From contig NZ_MAQA01000044.1 of the NCBI RefSeq assembly GCF_001692445.1, positions 1 to 40,143 of the forward strand: 40,143 bases of DNA, in the 5' to 3' direction. A program made the position numbers and the translations under genes. This document shows, in pieces, positions 10,333 to 17,946 of the stretch; the stretch's first letter is position 1; each line of letters opens with the position of its first letter. The DNA comes from Oerskovia enterophila. Lineage in GTDB: Bacteria > Actinomycetota > Actinomycetes > Actinomycetales > Cellulomonadaceae. Under the pieces are notes generated by a model, which saw only the letters and a program-made list of their open reading frames with translations, did not search any database and had not been told where the DNA came from.

Positions 10333-10728
10333 TCAGTCGCGCCAGTGGACCTTGGTCGGGGTCACGCGCACGACCACGCGGCGGTTGTCGGTGCCGTCGT
10401 CGCCCGTGTAGCGCTCGGCTCCCGTGTACTTCTGCGCGAGCGCGTGGATGAGCGAGGCCGAGGGGTCCTCCTCGATCGCGGCCTCGCCGCGCACCTCGAG
10501 GTACCGGTACGGGGCGTCACGCGGGTAGACGAGCACGCTCAGGCGGGGGTCGCGCCGCAGGTTGTCGGTCTTGCGGCGGCCGTGGATCGTCGAGAACACG
10601 ATGTCCTCGCCGTCGCGCGCGACCCACACGACCGAGGTCTGCGGGCTGCCGTCGGCCTCGAGCGTGGCGACGGTGGCGAACTCGGGGGCGTCGAGGAGCG
10701 CCTTGGCGGCGTCGGGGAGGCTCGTCAT
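10333..10728 (-). CDS. PPOX-class F420- or FMN-dependent protein (Rv1155-like)
   Basis: A split-barrel flavin/F420-binding protein of 131 residues. [20 protein letters not shown] at the start, [30 protein letters not shown] in the middle (the cofactor phosphate-binding Arg/Lys cluster) and [12 protein letters not shown] are characteristic of the Rv1155 group of F420-dependent PPOX-like enzymes. The physiological substrate is unknown. The start is the ATG at 10728 ([11 protein letters not shown]), where homology begins; a longer frame upstream is an overlap with the neighbouring gene in another frame. It is downstream of the deaminase/aldolase-like gene in the same direction with an 89-nt gap. 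F420 rather than FMN use is inferred from the family. Confidence 0.85.
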   Translation of the reverse strand: MTSLPDAAKALLDAPEFATVATLEADGSPQTSVVWVARDGEDIVFSTIHGRRKTDNLRRDPRLSVLVYPRDAPYRYLEVRGEAAIEEDPSASLIHALAQKYTGAERYTGDDGTDNRRVVVRVTPTKVHWRD

Positions 10729-10817
10729 GCCGTGCTCAATCGCGCGGGGACCGCGCGTATTCCCGTCAGCGCCCACCTTCTCAGCAGGTGGGACGTCCAC
10801 CAGGCCCGACGGCGGCG

Positions 10818-12158
10818 CTACCCGAAGTTCTTGCCCTCGCCCCGGTAGGTGGGGACCTCCTCGACGACCTGGTCGCCGCGCACGAGCTGCACGCGGTCGA
10901 AGCGCTCCATGAGCTCGCCCGCCTTGGCGTGGCGGAACCAGACGCGGTCGCCCACCGCGAGCTCGCGCGCGTCGCGGCGGCCTCGGGCGACGTGCAGGGG
11001 CGTCTGGACCTCGCCGACGCCCTCGGACGACGTGAGCCGCCACCCGGGCTCGACGACCCGGGGCACGCGCGCGGCCCCTGCGGGCCCCGAGGCCACGTAC
11101 CCGCCTGCGAACGCGGTCGCGTAGCCGGGCGCGGGGACGCGCACGACGTCGAGCCCGAAGTACGCCGAGGGGTGCGGCACGAACGAGCGGTACCCGTCGA
11201 ACAGGCCGGGCACGAACAGGCCCGAGCCGGACGTCACCTCGGTCACGACGGGGTCGGCGGCGGACGTCTCGAGCGAGCCGGTCCCCCCGGAGTTCACGAG
11301 CTCGAGCTCGTGCCCGACGGCGTCGCGCACGGCCGCGATGACCTCGCCCCGGCGCGTGGACAGGTCGGCGACCGAGGCCTTCTTGACGAGCCGCACCGCG
11401 GGGCTCGTGTCGGGCAGCCCCGCGACCTGCGCCTCGTAGAACATCAGGCCGCGCACGCGCAGCCCGGGCACCGTCCCGATCGCGTGCGCGAGCGCAGCGG
11501 CCTCCGCGGGGGTGTGGACGGGTGAGCGGCGGGTCCCGAGGTGGACCGTGAAGGGCCCGACCCCCAGCCGCAGCGAGGCGTCGATGTCGAGGCACAGCAG
11601 GACGGGAGGGGTGCCTGCCTCGGCTGCGCCCTCGGACCTGCTCTCCGCAGCGTCCGCTCCCCGGTGCCCCGAGAGGGCGGTCGCCACGAGCGCGACCTGC
11701 GCGACGTCGTCGACCATGAGCGTGATCTCCCGGCGCGCGGCCGGGTCCGCCGCGAGCTCCGCGAGCGCCCGGCGGTCGACCGTCGGGTACGCGACCAGCA
11801 CGTCGCGTGCGCCCTGCTCGACGAGCCACAGCGCCTCGGCCAGCGAGTACGCCATGATCCCCGTGAAGCCGAGCCGGCCCGCTCGCTCGACGAGCGAGCG
11901 CACGCGCACGGACTTGGACGCGAGGCGCACGGGCACTCCCCCGGCACGTGCCAGGAGCTCGCGGGCGTTGGCGTCGAACACGTCGAGGTCGACGACCGCG
12001 ACCGGGCCCGGGACGCGCTCGGTCGCTGCGGACAGCCGGTCGCCCAGCGTGCGCGTCTCCTCCGACGAACCGGAGGATCGGGACCTATCGGTCGCACCTT
12101 CGGCGTGGGACCGGGCGGGCGGGTCCTGCGTGCTGCTCTGCACGGGCGTCGACGTCAT
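10818..12158 (-). CDS. PLP-dependent amino acid deaminase/aldolase-like protein
   Basis: A fold-type III PLP enzyme resembling D-threonine aldolase/D-serine dehydratase (alanine racemase N-terminal barrel). The barrel begins at PVAVVDLDVFDANARELL, and the PLP Schiff-base lysine is most likely Lys82 in RLASKSVRVRSL. ELVNSGGTGSLE and the C-terminal GDRVWFRHAKAGELMERF match the metal-binding C-terminal domain of the DSD1 type. It has 446 residues; the first ~40 are Ser/Thr/Glu-rich and probably disordered. It diverges from a lactone oxidase-like flavoprotein across only 36 nt, a pairing recurrent in actinobacteria. A TAGGTT box lies 7 nt before the ATG. The substrate is not known. Confidence 0.82.
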   Translation of the reverse strand: MTSTPVQSSTQDPPARSHAEGATDRSRSSGSSEETRTLGDRLSAATERVPGPVAVVDLDVFDANARELLARAGGVPVRLASKSVRVRSLVERAGRLGFTGIMAYSLAEALWLVEQGARDVLVAYPTVDRRALAELAADPAARREITLMVDDVAQVALVATALSGHRGADAAESRSEGAAEAGTPPVLLCLDIDASLRLGVGPFTVHLGTRRSPVHTPAEAAALAHAIGTVPGLRVRGLMFYEAQVAGLPDTSPAVRLVKKASVADLSTRRGEVIAAVRDAVGHELELVNSGGTGSLETSAADPVVTEVTSGSGLFVPGLFDGYRSFVPHPSAYFGLDVVRVPAPGYATAFAGGYVASGPAGAARVPRVVEPGWRLTSSEGVGEVQTPLHVARGRRDARELAVGDRVWFRHAKAGELMERFDRVQLVRGDQVVEEVPTYRGEGKNFG

Positions 12159-12194
12159 GGTAGGAAACCTACCCCTCGTGAGATAGTGCCGGGT
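12159..12194. promoter_or_regulatory. Compact divergent promoter with 6-bp palindrome
   Basis: The whole gap between two divergent start codons is 36 nt. GGTAGG (12159-12164) and CCTACC (12168-12173) form a perfect inverted repeat around AAA. Minus-strand TAGGTT (12166-12171) lies 7 nt before the ATG at 12158, and plus-strand GATAGT (12182-12187) lies 7 nt before the GTG at 12195. Both genes therefore look leaderless, and the palindrome overlaps one -10 box. Confidence 0.5.
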
Positions 12195-13598
12195 GTGACG
12201 AGCCAGCAGGCTCCCGGTTCATGGACGAACTGGGCGCGAAACCAGACCGCTGATCCCCTGCGCCGCGCTGCCCCGCGCGACACCGACGAGCTCGCGCAGA
12301 CCGTGCGCAGAGCCGCGGACGACGGCCTGCACGTCCGGGCCGTCGGCGCCGGACACTCGTTCACGGGAGCCGCAGTCACCGACGGGCTCCTGCTGAGCCT
12401 CGACCACCTGCAGACGGTCGAGGACGTGACCCGCACCGAGACCGGCGCGCGCGTGACCGTGGGTGCGGGCATCCGCCTGCACCGGCTCAACGAGGTCCTG
12501 GCGTCGGCGGGGCTCGCGATGCGCAACCTCGGCGACATCGACCGCCAGTCGATCGCGGGCGCGATCTCGACCGGCACGCACGGCACGGGCGCCTCGCTCG
12601 GCGGTCTCGCGACCCAGGTGCGCGGGGTGCGCGTGGTCGGGGCCGACGGTTCGGTCACCGAGGCCACGCCCGAGCAGGATCCCGACCTGTTCGAGGCGAG
12701 CCGCCTGGGCCTCGGATCGACGGGCGTGCTCGCGGCCGTGACGCTCGACGTCGTCCCGGCGTTCCACCTGCGGGCCCAGGAGGAGCCCTGGCCGCTCGAC
12801 CGGGTCCTCGAGGAGCTGAGCACCGCCTCGGGCGGTCGCGGGGGTGGCTCGGACGCCGAAGGGCTCGAGAACGCGCACGACCACTTCGAGTTCTACTGGT
12901 TCCCGCACACGCGCCGCGCGCTCACCAAGCGCAACGACCGCCTGGGTCCCGACGACGAGGCCTCGGCCTCCTTGCGCACTGCTCGCGGGGAGCGGCCGGG
13001 CGCCGTGACCCGGGCGCGCGCCTGGGTCGACGAGGAGCTGCTGTCCAACGGGGCGTTCGAGGTCATCAACCGGCTCGCGACGGCCGTGCCGCGCGCCACG
13101 CCTCGCATCAACGCGCTCTCGGCACGTGCTCTCGCCCCCCGCACGTACGTCGCGCCCTCGCACGAGGTGTTCGTCTCGCCGCGCCGCGTGCGGTTCCGCG
13201 AGATGGAGTACGCGGTGCCGCGCGCCGAGCTCGTGAACGTGCTCGAGGAGATCGACGCCTGGGTCAGGGCCTCGGGCGAGAACGTCCCGTTCCCGGTCGA
13301 GGTCCGGTTCGCCGCCGCGGACGACGTGTGGCTGTCCACGGCCCACGGCCGCGAGAGCGCCTACGTCGCGGTCCACCAGTACCTCCGCCTCCCGCACGAG
13401 CGCTACTTCGAGGGCGTCGAGAAGATCGTCGCGGGCGTGGGCGGACGACCGCACTGGGGCAAGCTCCACACGCTGGGCGCCGAGGACCTCGCGGAGCGCT
13501 ACCCCCGCTTCGAGGACTTCCGCCGGGTCCGCGCCCAGGCCGACCCGGGCGGCGTGTTCGCGAACCCGTACACGGACCAGGTGTTCGGGCCGCGCTGA
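12195..13598 (+). CDS. FAD-linked oxidase, D-arabinono-1,4-lactone/L-gulonolactone oxidase type
   Basis: Flavoprotein of the VAO fold with an ALO C-terminal domain, oxidising an aldonolactone or sugar alcohol. The N-terminal WTNWARNQTADP, the FAD-binding VRAVGAGHSFTGAAVTDG (His54 is the position that often carries covalent FAD), ISTGTHGTGASLGGL and the C-terminal ALO motif PHWGKLHTL are all present. It has 467 residues, normal for the family. The GTG at 12195 is preferred since a -10-like box sits 7 nt upstream; an in-frame GTG at 12186 is the alternative. No signal peptide. It is divergent from the deaminase/aldolase-like gene. The true substrate cannot be read from sequence. Confidence 0.87.
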   Translation: MTSQQAPGSWTNWARNQTADPLRRAAPRDTDELAQTVRRAADDGLHVRAVGAGHSFTGAAVTDGLLLSLDHLQTVEDVTRTETGARVTVGAGIRLHRLNEVLASAGLAMRNLGDIDRQSIAGAISTGTHGTGASLGGLATQVRGVRVVGADGSVTEATPEQDPDLFEASRLGLGSTGVLAAVTLDVVPAFHLRAQEEPWPLDRVLEELSTASGGRGGGSDAEGLENAHDHFEFYWFPHTRRALTKRNDRLGPDDEASASLRTARGERPGAVTRARAWVDEELLSNGAFEVINRLATAVPRATPRINALSARALAPRTYVAPSHEVFVSPRRVRFREMEYAVPRAELVNVLEEIDAWVRASGENVPFPVEVRFAAADDVWLSTAHGRESAYVAVHQYLRLPHERYFEGVEKIVAGVGGRPHWGKLHTLGAEDLAERYPRFEDFRRVRAQADPGGVFANPYTDQVFGPR

Positions 13599-13628
13599 CG
13601 GCGCGCGTCGCGGACGGGACGCGCGCCG
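13599..13628 (+). terminator. Hairpin after the FAD oxidase
   Basis: An 11-bp perfect stem (13599-13609 with 13618-13628) around an 8-nt loop begins right after the stop codon. Confidence 0.6.
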
Positions 13629-13660
13629 CCCGGGGCGAGCGGCGCCCGGGGCGAGCGGCG
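13629..13660. repeat. Two copies of a 16-nt direct repeat
   Basis: CCCGGGGCGAGCGGCG occurs twice back to back, between the FAD oxidase terminator and the convergent TetR gene. No coding meaning is apparent. Confidence 0.6.
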
Positions 13661-13716
13661 CCGTCGGGCCTGCTCTGAGGAGCCGCACGCAGCCACCAGG
13701 GCTGCTGCGAGCCCCG

Positions 13717-14355
13717 TTACGAGGCCTCGGCGGGCTCCACCGGGCCCGGCACCGCACCGTCCGGGTGCACCACGAGCGACAGGACGTAGTCCGCGAGCGC
13801 GTGGAAGCTGCGGATCGTGGCCTCGTCGTCCTGCTGGACGAGCCACGCGATCTCGATCCCGTCGATGTACCCCGCGACGATGCGCGCGAGGAACGGCGTG
13901 TCCATCGAGTACGTGATGCCCGCGATCTCCGAGAGCTGGTCCAGGATGCCCTGCGTCATGGCCCACGTCTGCTCGAGGTGCGCCCGCGCGACCGGGCGCA
14001 GCGCACGGTTGCGCGACCCCGCGGTCGCGAACTCGAACGTCAGCAGCCGCATGTGGCGGCGCGGGGTGAGGCCCTGCCACAACCCGTCGGCGGCCGCGTG
14101 CGCGATCGTGTAGAGGTCCTGCGTGGGGTCCAGGGCCATGCGGACCGGGTCCGAGGCCACGAGCGCGACGCTGTGGCCCATGGCCCGGAGCATCGCGTCC
14201 TTGTCCTCGAAGCAGTAGTGGACCGTCCCGAGCGAGATCCCGGCCTCGGCCGCGACCCCGCGCACCGTGACGGCCTCCACCCCTTCGCGGATGGCGATCG
14301 ACATCGCCGCGTCGACGATCTGTGCGCGGCGCTCCTCGATGGACATGCGGCTCAT
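13717..14355 (-). CDS. TetR family transcriptional regulator
   Basis: DNA-binding repressor type of 212 residues. The helix-turn-helix lies at about residues 30-49 (TVRGVAAEAGISLGTVHYCF), followed by the usual EDKDAML helix. The C-terminal ligand domain has FEFATAGSRNRALRPVARAH and ends with GYIDGIEIAWLVQQDDEAT, similar to BetI/TetR_C_6-type regulators whose C-terminal domain reads in the same style; the ligand is unknown. The ATG at 14355 is supported by AAGGAG at 14363-14368. It diverges from a lipoprotein gene and may regulate it, itself or the flavoprotein gene. Confidence 0.88.
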   Translation of the reverse strand: MSRMSIEERRAQIVDAAMSIAIREGVEAVTVRGVAAEAGISLGTVHYCFEDKDAMLRAMGHSVALVASDPVRMALDPTQDLYTIAHAAADGLWQGLTPRRHMRLLTFEFATAGSRNRALRPVARAHLEQTWAMTQGILDQLSEIAGITYSMDTPFLARIVAGYIDGIEIAWLVQQDDEATIRSFHALADYVLSLVVHPDGAVPGPVEPAEAS

Positions 14356-14429
14356 CGTCGAACTCCTTCGTGACCGTCCTCGGTGGTGCGCACGAACGTC
14401 GCCCGCTGTTGTCCACCATGCCTTCAATG

Positions 14430-14445
14430 TCGCATATTCGCATGT
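14430..14445. promoter_or_regulatory. Tandem TCGCATAT/TCGCATGT in the TetR divergent region
   Basis: Two 8-nt direct repeats lie in the 184-nt gap between the TetR gene and the lipoprotein gene, in a locally AT-richer patch. TTGTCC-N18-CATATT overlaps them as a possible plus-strand promoter. A TetR operator role is a guess. Confidence 0.25.
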
Positions 14446-14539
14446 GGGAGCCGTGCGAGCAGGCCGAGCCACGACCTGGACGTGGCAGGCTGGGAGGGTC
14501 GGCTCCCGTCGGAGCCCGTCCCGGCCCGAAAGGACACCT

Positions 14540-15118
14540 GTGGCCCGCTCGCACCGCCCGCTCTCCCTCGTCGCCGCCTGCGCGCTGCTCGTGCCCCTGC
14601 TCGCGGGCTGCGGCGGCGCCACGCAGGAGGCGCCGCCGCCCGCGGCGACCTCGCAACCCGCCGAGATCACCGACGACGGCGTCTCGGTCACGCTGACCGT
14701 CCCCGCGGGCTGGGACCGTGCGGGGCAGGACGCGCCCCTCGTCGTCCGCACGGAGAAGCCGTTCGGCGACCCGGGCTTCACGGCCAACGTGGTCGTCACG
14801 ACCGAGCCTCCCGGCGGGTCGACGCTCGCTGAGCAGACCGCCGCGGCTGCCGACTACCTGGCCGAGACCGCGGACTGGACCGTCGACCCGACGCAGCCGG
14901 GCCCGATCGAGCTCGCCGGGCTCCCCGCCCACCGGTTCGGGGGCACCCGCACGGTCGACGGCGTCGAGGTCTCCCAGGTCGAGACGATCGTCGAGGTCGC
15001 GACCTCGACGGGGACCGCGTTCGTGTTCGTCACGGAGTCGTTCGCGACGCAGGACGCCGACGGCGCCGCGCAGGCCCGCGCGGTGACCGACAGCCTGGTC
15101 GTGACGCCCGTCGGGTGA
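14540..15118 (+). CDS. Predicted lipoprotein, function unknown
   Basis: Secreted lipoprotein of 192 residues. The GTG at 14540 has GAAAGGA at 14528-14534. A basic N-terminus (ARSHR) and hydrophobic stretch lead to the lipobox LLAGC with Cys24, then an Ala/Pro-rich linker. The mature part starts ITDDGVSVTLTVPAGWDRAG and includes ETIVEVATSTGTAFVFVTESFA, a pattern reminiscent of LpqN/DcrB-like lipoproteins, which are small alpha/beta sandwich proteins; this link is weak. It diverges from the TetR gene and converges on the LacI gene 13 nt away. Confidence 0.78.
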   Translation: MARSHRPLSLVAACALLVPLLAGCGGATQEAPPPAATSQPAEITDDGVSVTLTVPAGWDRAGQDAPLVVRTEKPFGDPGFTANVVVTTEPPGGSTLAEQTAAAADYLAETADWTVDPTQPGPIELAGLPAHRFGGTRTVDGVEVSQVETIVEVATSTGTAFVFVTESFATQDADGAAQARAVTDSLVVTPVG

Positions 15119-15131
15119 CGGCAGGTCGCAC

Positions 15132-16202
15132 CTACGCCCCGAGGGCTCCGAGGGCTCCGAGCGGTGAGGTCGACTCTCGCGGGACCAGGCGGCACGGGAG
15201 TTTCTCGACCCCTGACGCCCGCTGGCCGTCGATCGCGGCGAACAGGCGTTGCGCGGCGTAGCGCCCCAGGACCTCGAGGTTGTTGTCGACGCTCGTGAGC
15301 TCGGGTCGCGCGCCGAGCGCGAACTGCTCCCAGTTGTCGAACCCGATGACCGAGACGTCGCCCGGAACGTCCCGGCCGAGCTCACGGAGAGTCTCCAGCA
15401 CGCCCCGGGCGATCTGGTCGCTCGCGGCGAAGATCGCGTCGATCGACGGGTCCTTGGCCAGGAGCATGGCCGTTGCGCTCCGTCCCCATCTCTCCGACCA
15501 CTCCCCAAACAGCACGCCGTCCCCCGCGAGCTCGAGCCCCGCTGCCGAGAGTGCCGCGGCCGTGCCGGCGGCGCGGTCCTGGGCTGCCGCGTACGTGGGG
15601 TCTCCCGAGACGTGCGCGATGCGCCGGCGCCCGCACGCGATGAGGTGCTCGACGGCGACCCGCCCACCCGCGACGTTGTCGGGCACGATCGAGAGGTCCG
15701 CGTCGTCCTGGGACGGCGCGTAGGCGTAGACCACGGGCACGGGGAGCCGCTGGCCCAGCGACTGACGCGGGTCCGTCTGGCGCCCGACGACGATCAGACC
15801 GTCGACGCGACGCGAGAGCAGCGCCTGGAGGTGGTACTGCTCGCGGATCGAGTCGCCTCGTGCGTCGCACAGGAAGACCGAGACGCGGCCCGCCCCGAAC
15901 GCGTCTTCGGCGCCCATGAGGATGGGGATGACGAAGCGTCCCTCGAGGTCGCTCGTGAGCAGGCCGACCGTGCCGGTCCGGCCCGCGAGCAGCCCACGGG
16001 CGAGCGCGTTGGGCTGGAACGACAAGCGCTCGGCCGCCTCCATGACCCGCGTCCTGGTCTCGGCCTTGACCTGGTCACGCCCGTTGAGCGCCTTGGAGGC
16101 CGTGGCCACCGAGACGCCCGCGAGCCGGGCGACGTCGGTCAGCGTGACCGAGCGCTTGGCCCGGTCGACCGGCGGGGATCCCCCTTCGTCCTCGCGCACC
16201 AT
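15132..16202 (-). CDS. LacI family transcriptional regulator of the sugar ABC/GH127 operon
   Basis: Local sugar-responsive repressor of 356 residues. The HTH is at residues 19-41 (VTLTDVARLAGVSVATASKAL), followed by the hinge region PNALARGLLAGRTGTVGLL and a periplasmic-binding-protein-like effector domain (FAASDQIARGVLETLRELG, DVSVIGFDNWEQF). The start at 16202 is supported by GAGGGAG and AGGA upstream. It diverges from the ABC binding-protein gene, and the shared 336-nt region has a promoter and three palindromes suitable for LacI binding, so control of the downstream operon is likely. The inducer is unknown; arabinose or an arabino-oligosaccharide is a reasonable guess from the GH127 gene. 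Confidence 0.93.
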   Translation of the reverse strand: MVREDEGGSPPVDRAKRSVTLTDVARLAGVSVATASKALNGRDQVKAETRTRVMEAAERLSFQPNALARGLLAGRTGTVGLLTSDLEGRFVIPILMGAEDAFGAGRVSVFLCDARGDSIREQYHLQALLSRRVDGLIVVGRQTDPRQSLGQRLPVPVVYAYAPSQDDADLSIVPDNVAGGRVAVEHLIACGRRRIAHVSGDPTYAAAQDRAAGTAAALSAAGLELAGDGVLFGEWSERWGRSATAMLLAKDPSIDAIFAASDQIARGVLETLRELGRDVPGDVSVIGFDNWEQFALGARPELTSVDNNLEVLGRYAAQRLFAAIDGQRASGVEKLPCRLVPRESTSPLGALGALGA

Positions 16203-16278
16203 CGTCCTGCTCCCTCGAGATGTTCCGGGCCCCTGGTGGGTCCGGAGGTCGTGACGAAACTGTAACCCCCTCAGCGGG

Positions 16279-16307
16279 TTGACGGCTCCCCCACTCCGCA
16301 ATAGTCT
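16279..16307 (+). promoter_or_regulatory. Promoter of the sugar ABC/GH127 operon
   Basis: TTGACG (16279-16284) and TAGTCT (16302-16307) are separated by exactly 17 nt, close to the housekeeping sigma consensus. Transcription would start near 16314, inside the first operator-like palindrome. Confidence 0.65.
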
Positions 16308-16309
16308 CA

Positions 16310-16321
16310 GAAAACCTTTTC
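16310..16321. promoter_or_regulatory. LacI-type operator candidate 1
   Basis: GAAAA-CC-TTTTC inverted repeat, directly downstream of the -10 box and over the expected start site, a good place for repression. Confidence 0.4.
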
Positions 16322-16342
16322 GGCGACTTTCGCAAGAGGCTA

Positions 16343-16356
16343 TGTGAGCGCTAACC
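16343..16356. promoter_or_regulatory. LacI-type operator candidate 2
   Basis: TGTGAGCGCTAACC with the AGCGCT core and matching GT/AC flanks resembles known actinobacterial LacI-family sites built on GAGCGCTC (established for CebR-like regulators). Confidence 0.55.
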
Positions 16357-16439
16357 TGCTCCTATCGGCCTCAACATGCGGATAGATCTCGTCGTGGAGG
16401 CAGGGCCGTCACGGTCGCCAGATGTCCGTGACGTGCTTC

Positions 16440-16452
16440 CGAAACGGTTTCG
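16440..16452. promoter_or_regulatory. LacI-type operator candidate 3
   Basis: CGAAAC-G-GTTTCG is a perfect 6-bp inverted repeat with a 1-nt centre, about 90 nt before the start codon of the binding protein. Confidence 0.5.
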
Positions 16453-16538
16453 TCGCCGTGCGCAGGACCCCTGGACGTGCAGAGCAGCACCCGAACACCC
16501 CCCGCACCACCCTCAACGAAGAGAGCTTGGAGGCTCGA

Positions 16539-17861
16539 ATGAGCACCACACGGAAGTCGATCCGCGCAGTCCGCCCGTTGGCGGCCCTCCTCACGGTCGG
16601 CATGCTGGCCACGAGCCTGGCGGCGTGCTCGCCCGCCGAGGACACCGACAGCGGGTCGGGCGGCGACACCGCCGCGAGCGACTCGCCCGAGGGGGTCGAC
16701 GACGGCACGCAGCTCACGCTGTGGACGCGCGCCCCGATGGAGAAGCAGGCCACCCTCCTGGTCGACGCGTACAACGCGAGCCACGAGAACCAGGTCTCTC
16801 TGACCATCACGCCCAACGACGACTACGTCGCGAAGGTCGGCGCGGCGGCCGGCAGCGGGAGCCTCCCGGACCTCTTCGCCGCGGACATCGTCTACGTCCC
16901 GAACTGGACCTCCCAGGGCCTGTTCACCGACATCACCGACCGGATCGACGGGCTCCCCTACGCCGACGAACTCGCGCAGGGCCACATCGACGCCGGGACG
17001 TACGAGGACCAGGAGTACGTCCTGCCGTTCGTCCTCGACCTCTCGGTCATGTTCTACAACAAGGACCTCTACCGCGAGGCCGGGCTCGACCCCGAGAAGC
17101 CGCCGACAACGCTCAAGGAGTACGGCGAGCACGCCAAGGCCATCAGCGCGCTGGGCAAGGACGGCGTGTCCGGCACGTACTTCGGCGGCAACTGCGGCGG
17201 GTGCACGCTCTTCACGTGGTTCCCGTCGGTCTGGGCCGGCGGCGACCAGGTCCTGAGCGCCGACGGCACCGAGTCCCTGCTCGCGAGCGACACGGCCAAG
17301 GACGTCTACGCGGTCTACAAGGACATGGTCGACTCGGGTGCGATCGGCACCGGCACCAAGGACGAGACCGGCGCGACGTGGACCGGCCCGTTCCAGGAGG
17401 GCAAGGTCGGCGTGATGCCGTACCCCGCGACCCTGCTGTCCACCGCGGCCGAGACGGTCGACGTCGGTGTCGCCCCGATCCCCGGGCCCGACGGCGGAGA
17501 GTCCACGTTCGTGGGCGGCGACGGCATCGGGATCTCCAAGGACTCGAAGAACGAGGCGGCCGCCTGGAACTTCCTCTCGTGGCTCACGAGCGAGGACGCG
17601 CAGGTCGAGGTCCTGGCCAAGAACAACGACGTCGTGTCGCGCGCAGACCTGGCCGACAACAAGTACGCGGCCGTCGACCCGCGCCTCGTGACGATCAACG
17701 AGGTCGCGGCCAAGGGCAGCACGCCCGTCGCGATCAACTTCCAGCAGGCGTTCAACGCTCCCGACAGCCCGTGGCTGACGCTCGTCCGTGGAGCGGTGTT
17801 CGGCGACGCGAAGAACATCGACGCCGACAACGACGAGATCACGGCCGTCCTCGACCAGTAA
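16539..17861 (+). CDS. Sugar ABC transporter substrate-binding lipoprotein
   Basis: Extracellular sugar-binding protein (family 1, MalE-like) anchored as a lipoprotein. The 440-residue precursor has a basic start (TTRKSIRAVR), a hydrophobic core and a lipobox LAAC with Cys30, then a Ser/Asp/Glu-rich linker. The fold features QLTLWTRAPMEKQATLLVDAYN, LPDLFAADIVYVPNW, LPFVLDLSVMFYNKDLYREAGL and EAAAWNFLSWLTSEDAQ are typical. The ATG at 16539 has GGAGG 5 nt upstream. First gene of the operon with two permeases and a GH127 enzyme, suggesting an L-arabinofuranosyl oligosaccharide ligand (inference). An intercistronic hairpin follows. Confidence 0.93.
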   Translation: MSTTRKSIRAVRPLAALLTVGMLATSLAACSPAEDTDSGSGGDTAASDSPEGVDDGTQLTLWTRAPMEKQATLLVDAYNASHENQVSLTITPNDDYVAKVGAAAGSGSLPDLFAADIVYVPNWTSQGLFTDITDRIDGLPYADELAQGHIDAGTYEDQEYVLPFVLDLSVMFYNKDLYREAGLDPEKPPTTLKEYGEHAKAISALGKDGVSGTYFGGNCGGCTLFTWFPSVWAGGDQVLSADGTESLLASDTAKDVYAVYKDMVDSGAIGTGTKDETGATWTGPFQEGKVGVMPYPATLLSTAAETVDVGVAPIPGPDGGESTFVGGDGIGISKDSKNEAAAWNFLSWLTSEDAQVEVLAKNNDVVSRADLADNKYAAVDPRLVTINEVAAKGSTPVAINFQQAFNAPDSPWLTLVRGAVFGDAKNIDADNDEITAVLDQ

Positions 17862-17886
17862 CCAGCTCCGTCCGCCGAGGACGAGC

Positions 17887-17922
17887 ACCGTGGTGGGTGC
17901 GCACCGTCGCACCCACCACGGT
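17887..17922 (+). other. 15-bp perfect hairpin between binding protein and permease genes
   Basis: 17887-17901 pairs fully with 17908-17922 around a 6-nt loop, without a U-tract. In mal-type operons such structures protect the upstream mRNA or partially terminate, so that binding protein exceeds permease; that role here is inferred. Confidence 0.75.
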
Positions 17923-17946
17923 CCACCCGAGTCAGAGAGGACTCCC

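Larger units (their letters stand above)
16203..16538. other. Divergent control region between LacI and the sugar ABC operon
   Basis: This 336-nt non-coding stretch holds a near-consensus plus-strand promoter (16279-16307), three palindromic operator candidates (16310-16321, 16343-16356, 16440-16452) and a weak minus-strand -10 TACAGT at 16259-16264 for the LacI gene. The predicted leader of the ABC operon is about 225 nt. Confidence 0.7.
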
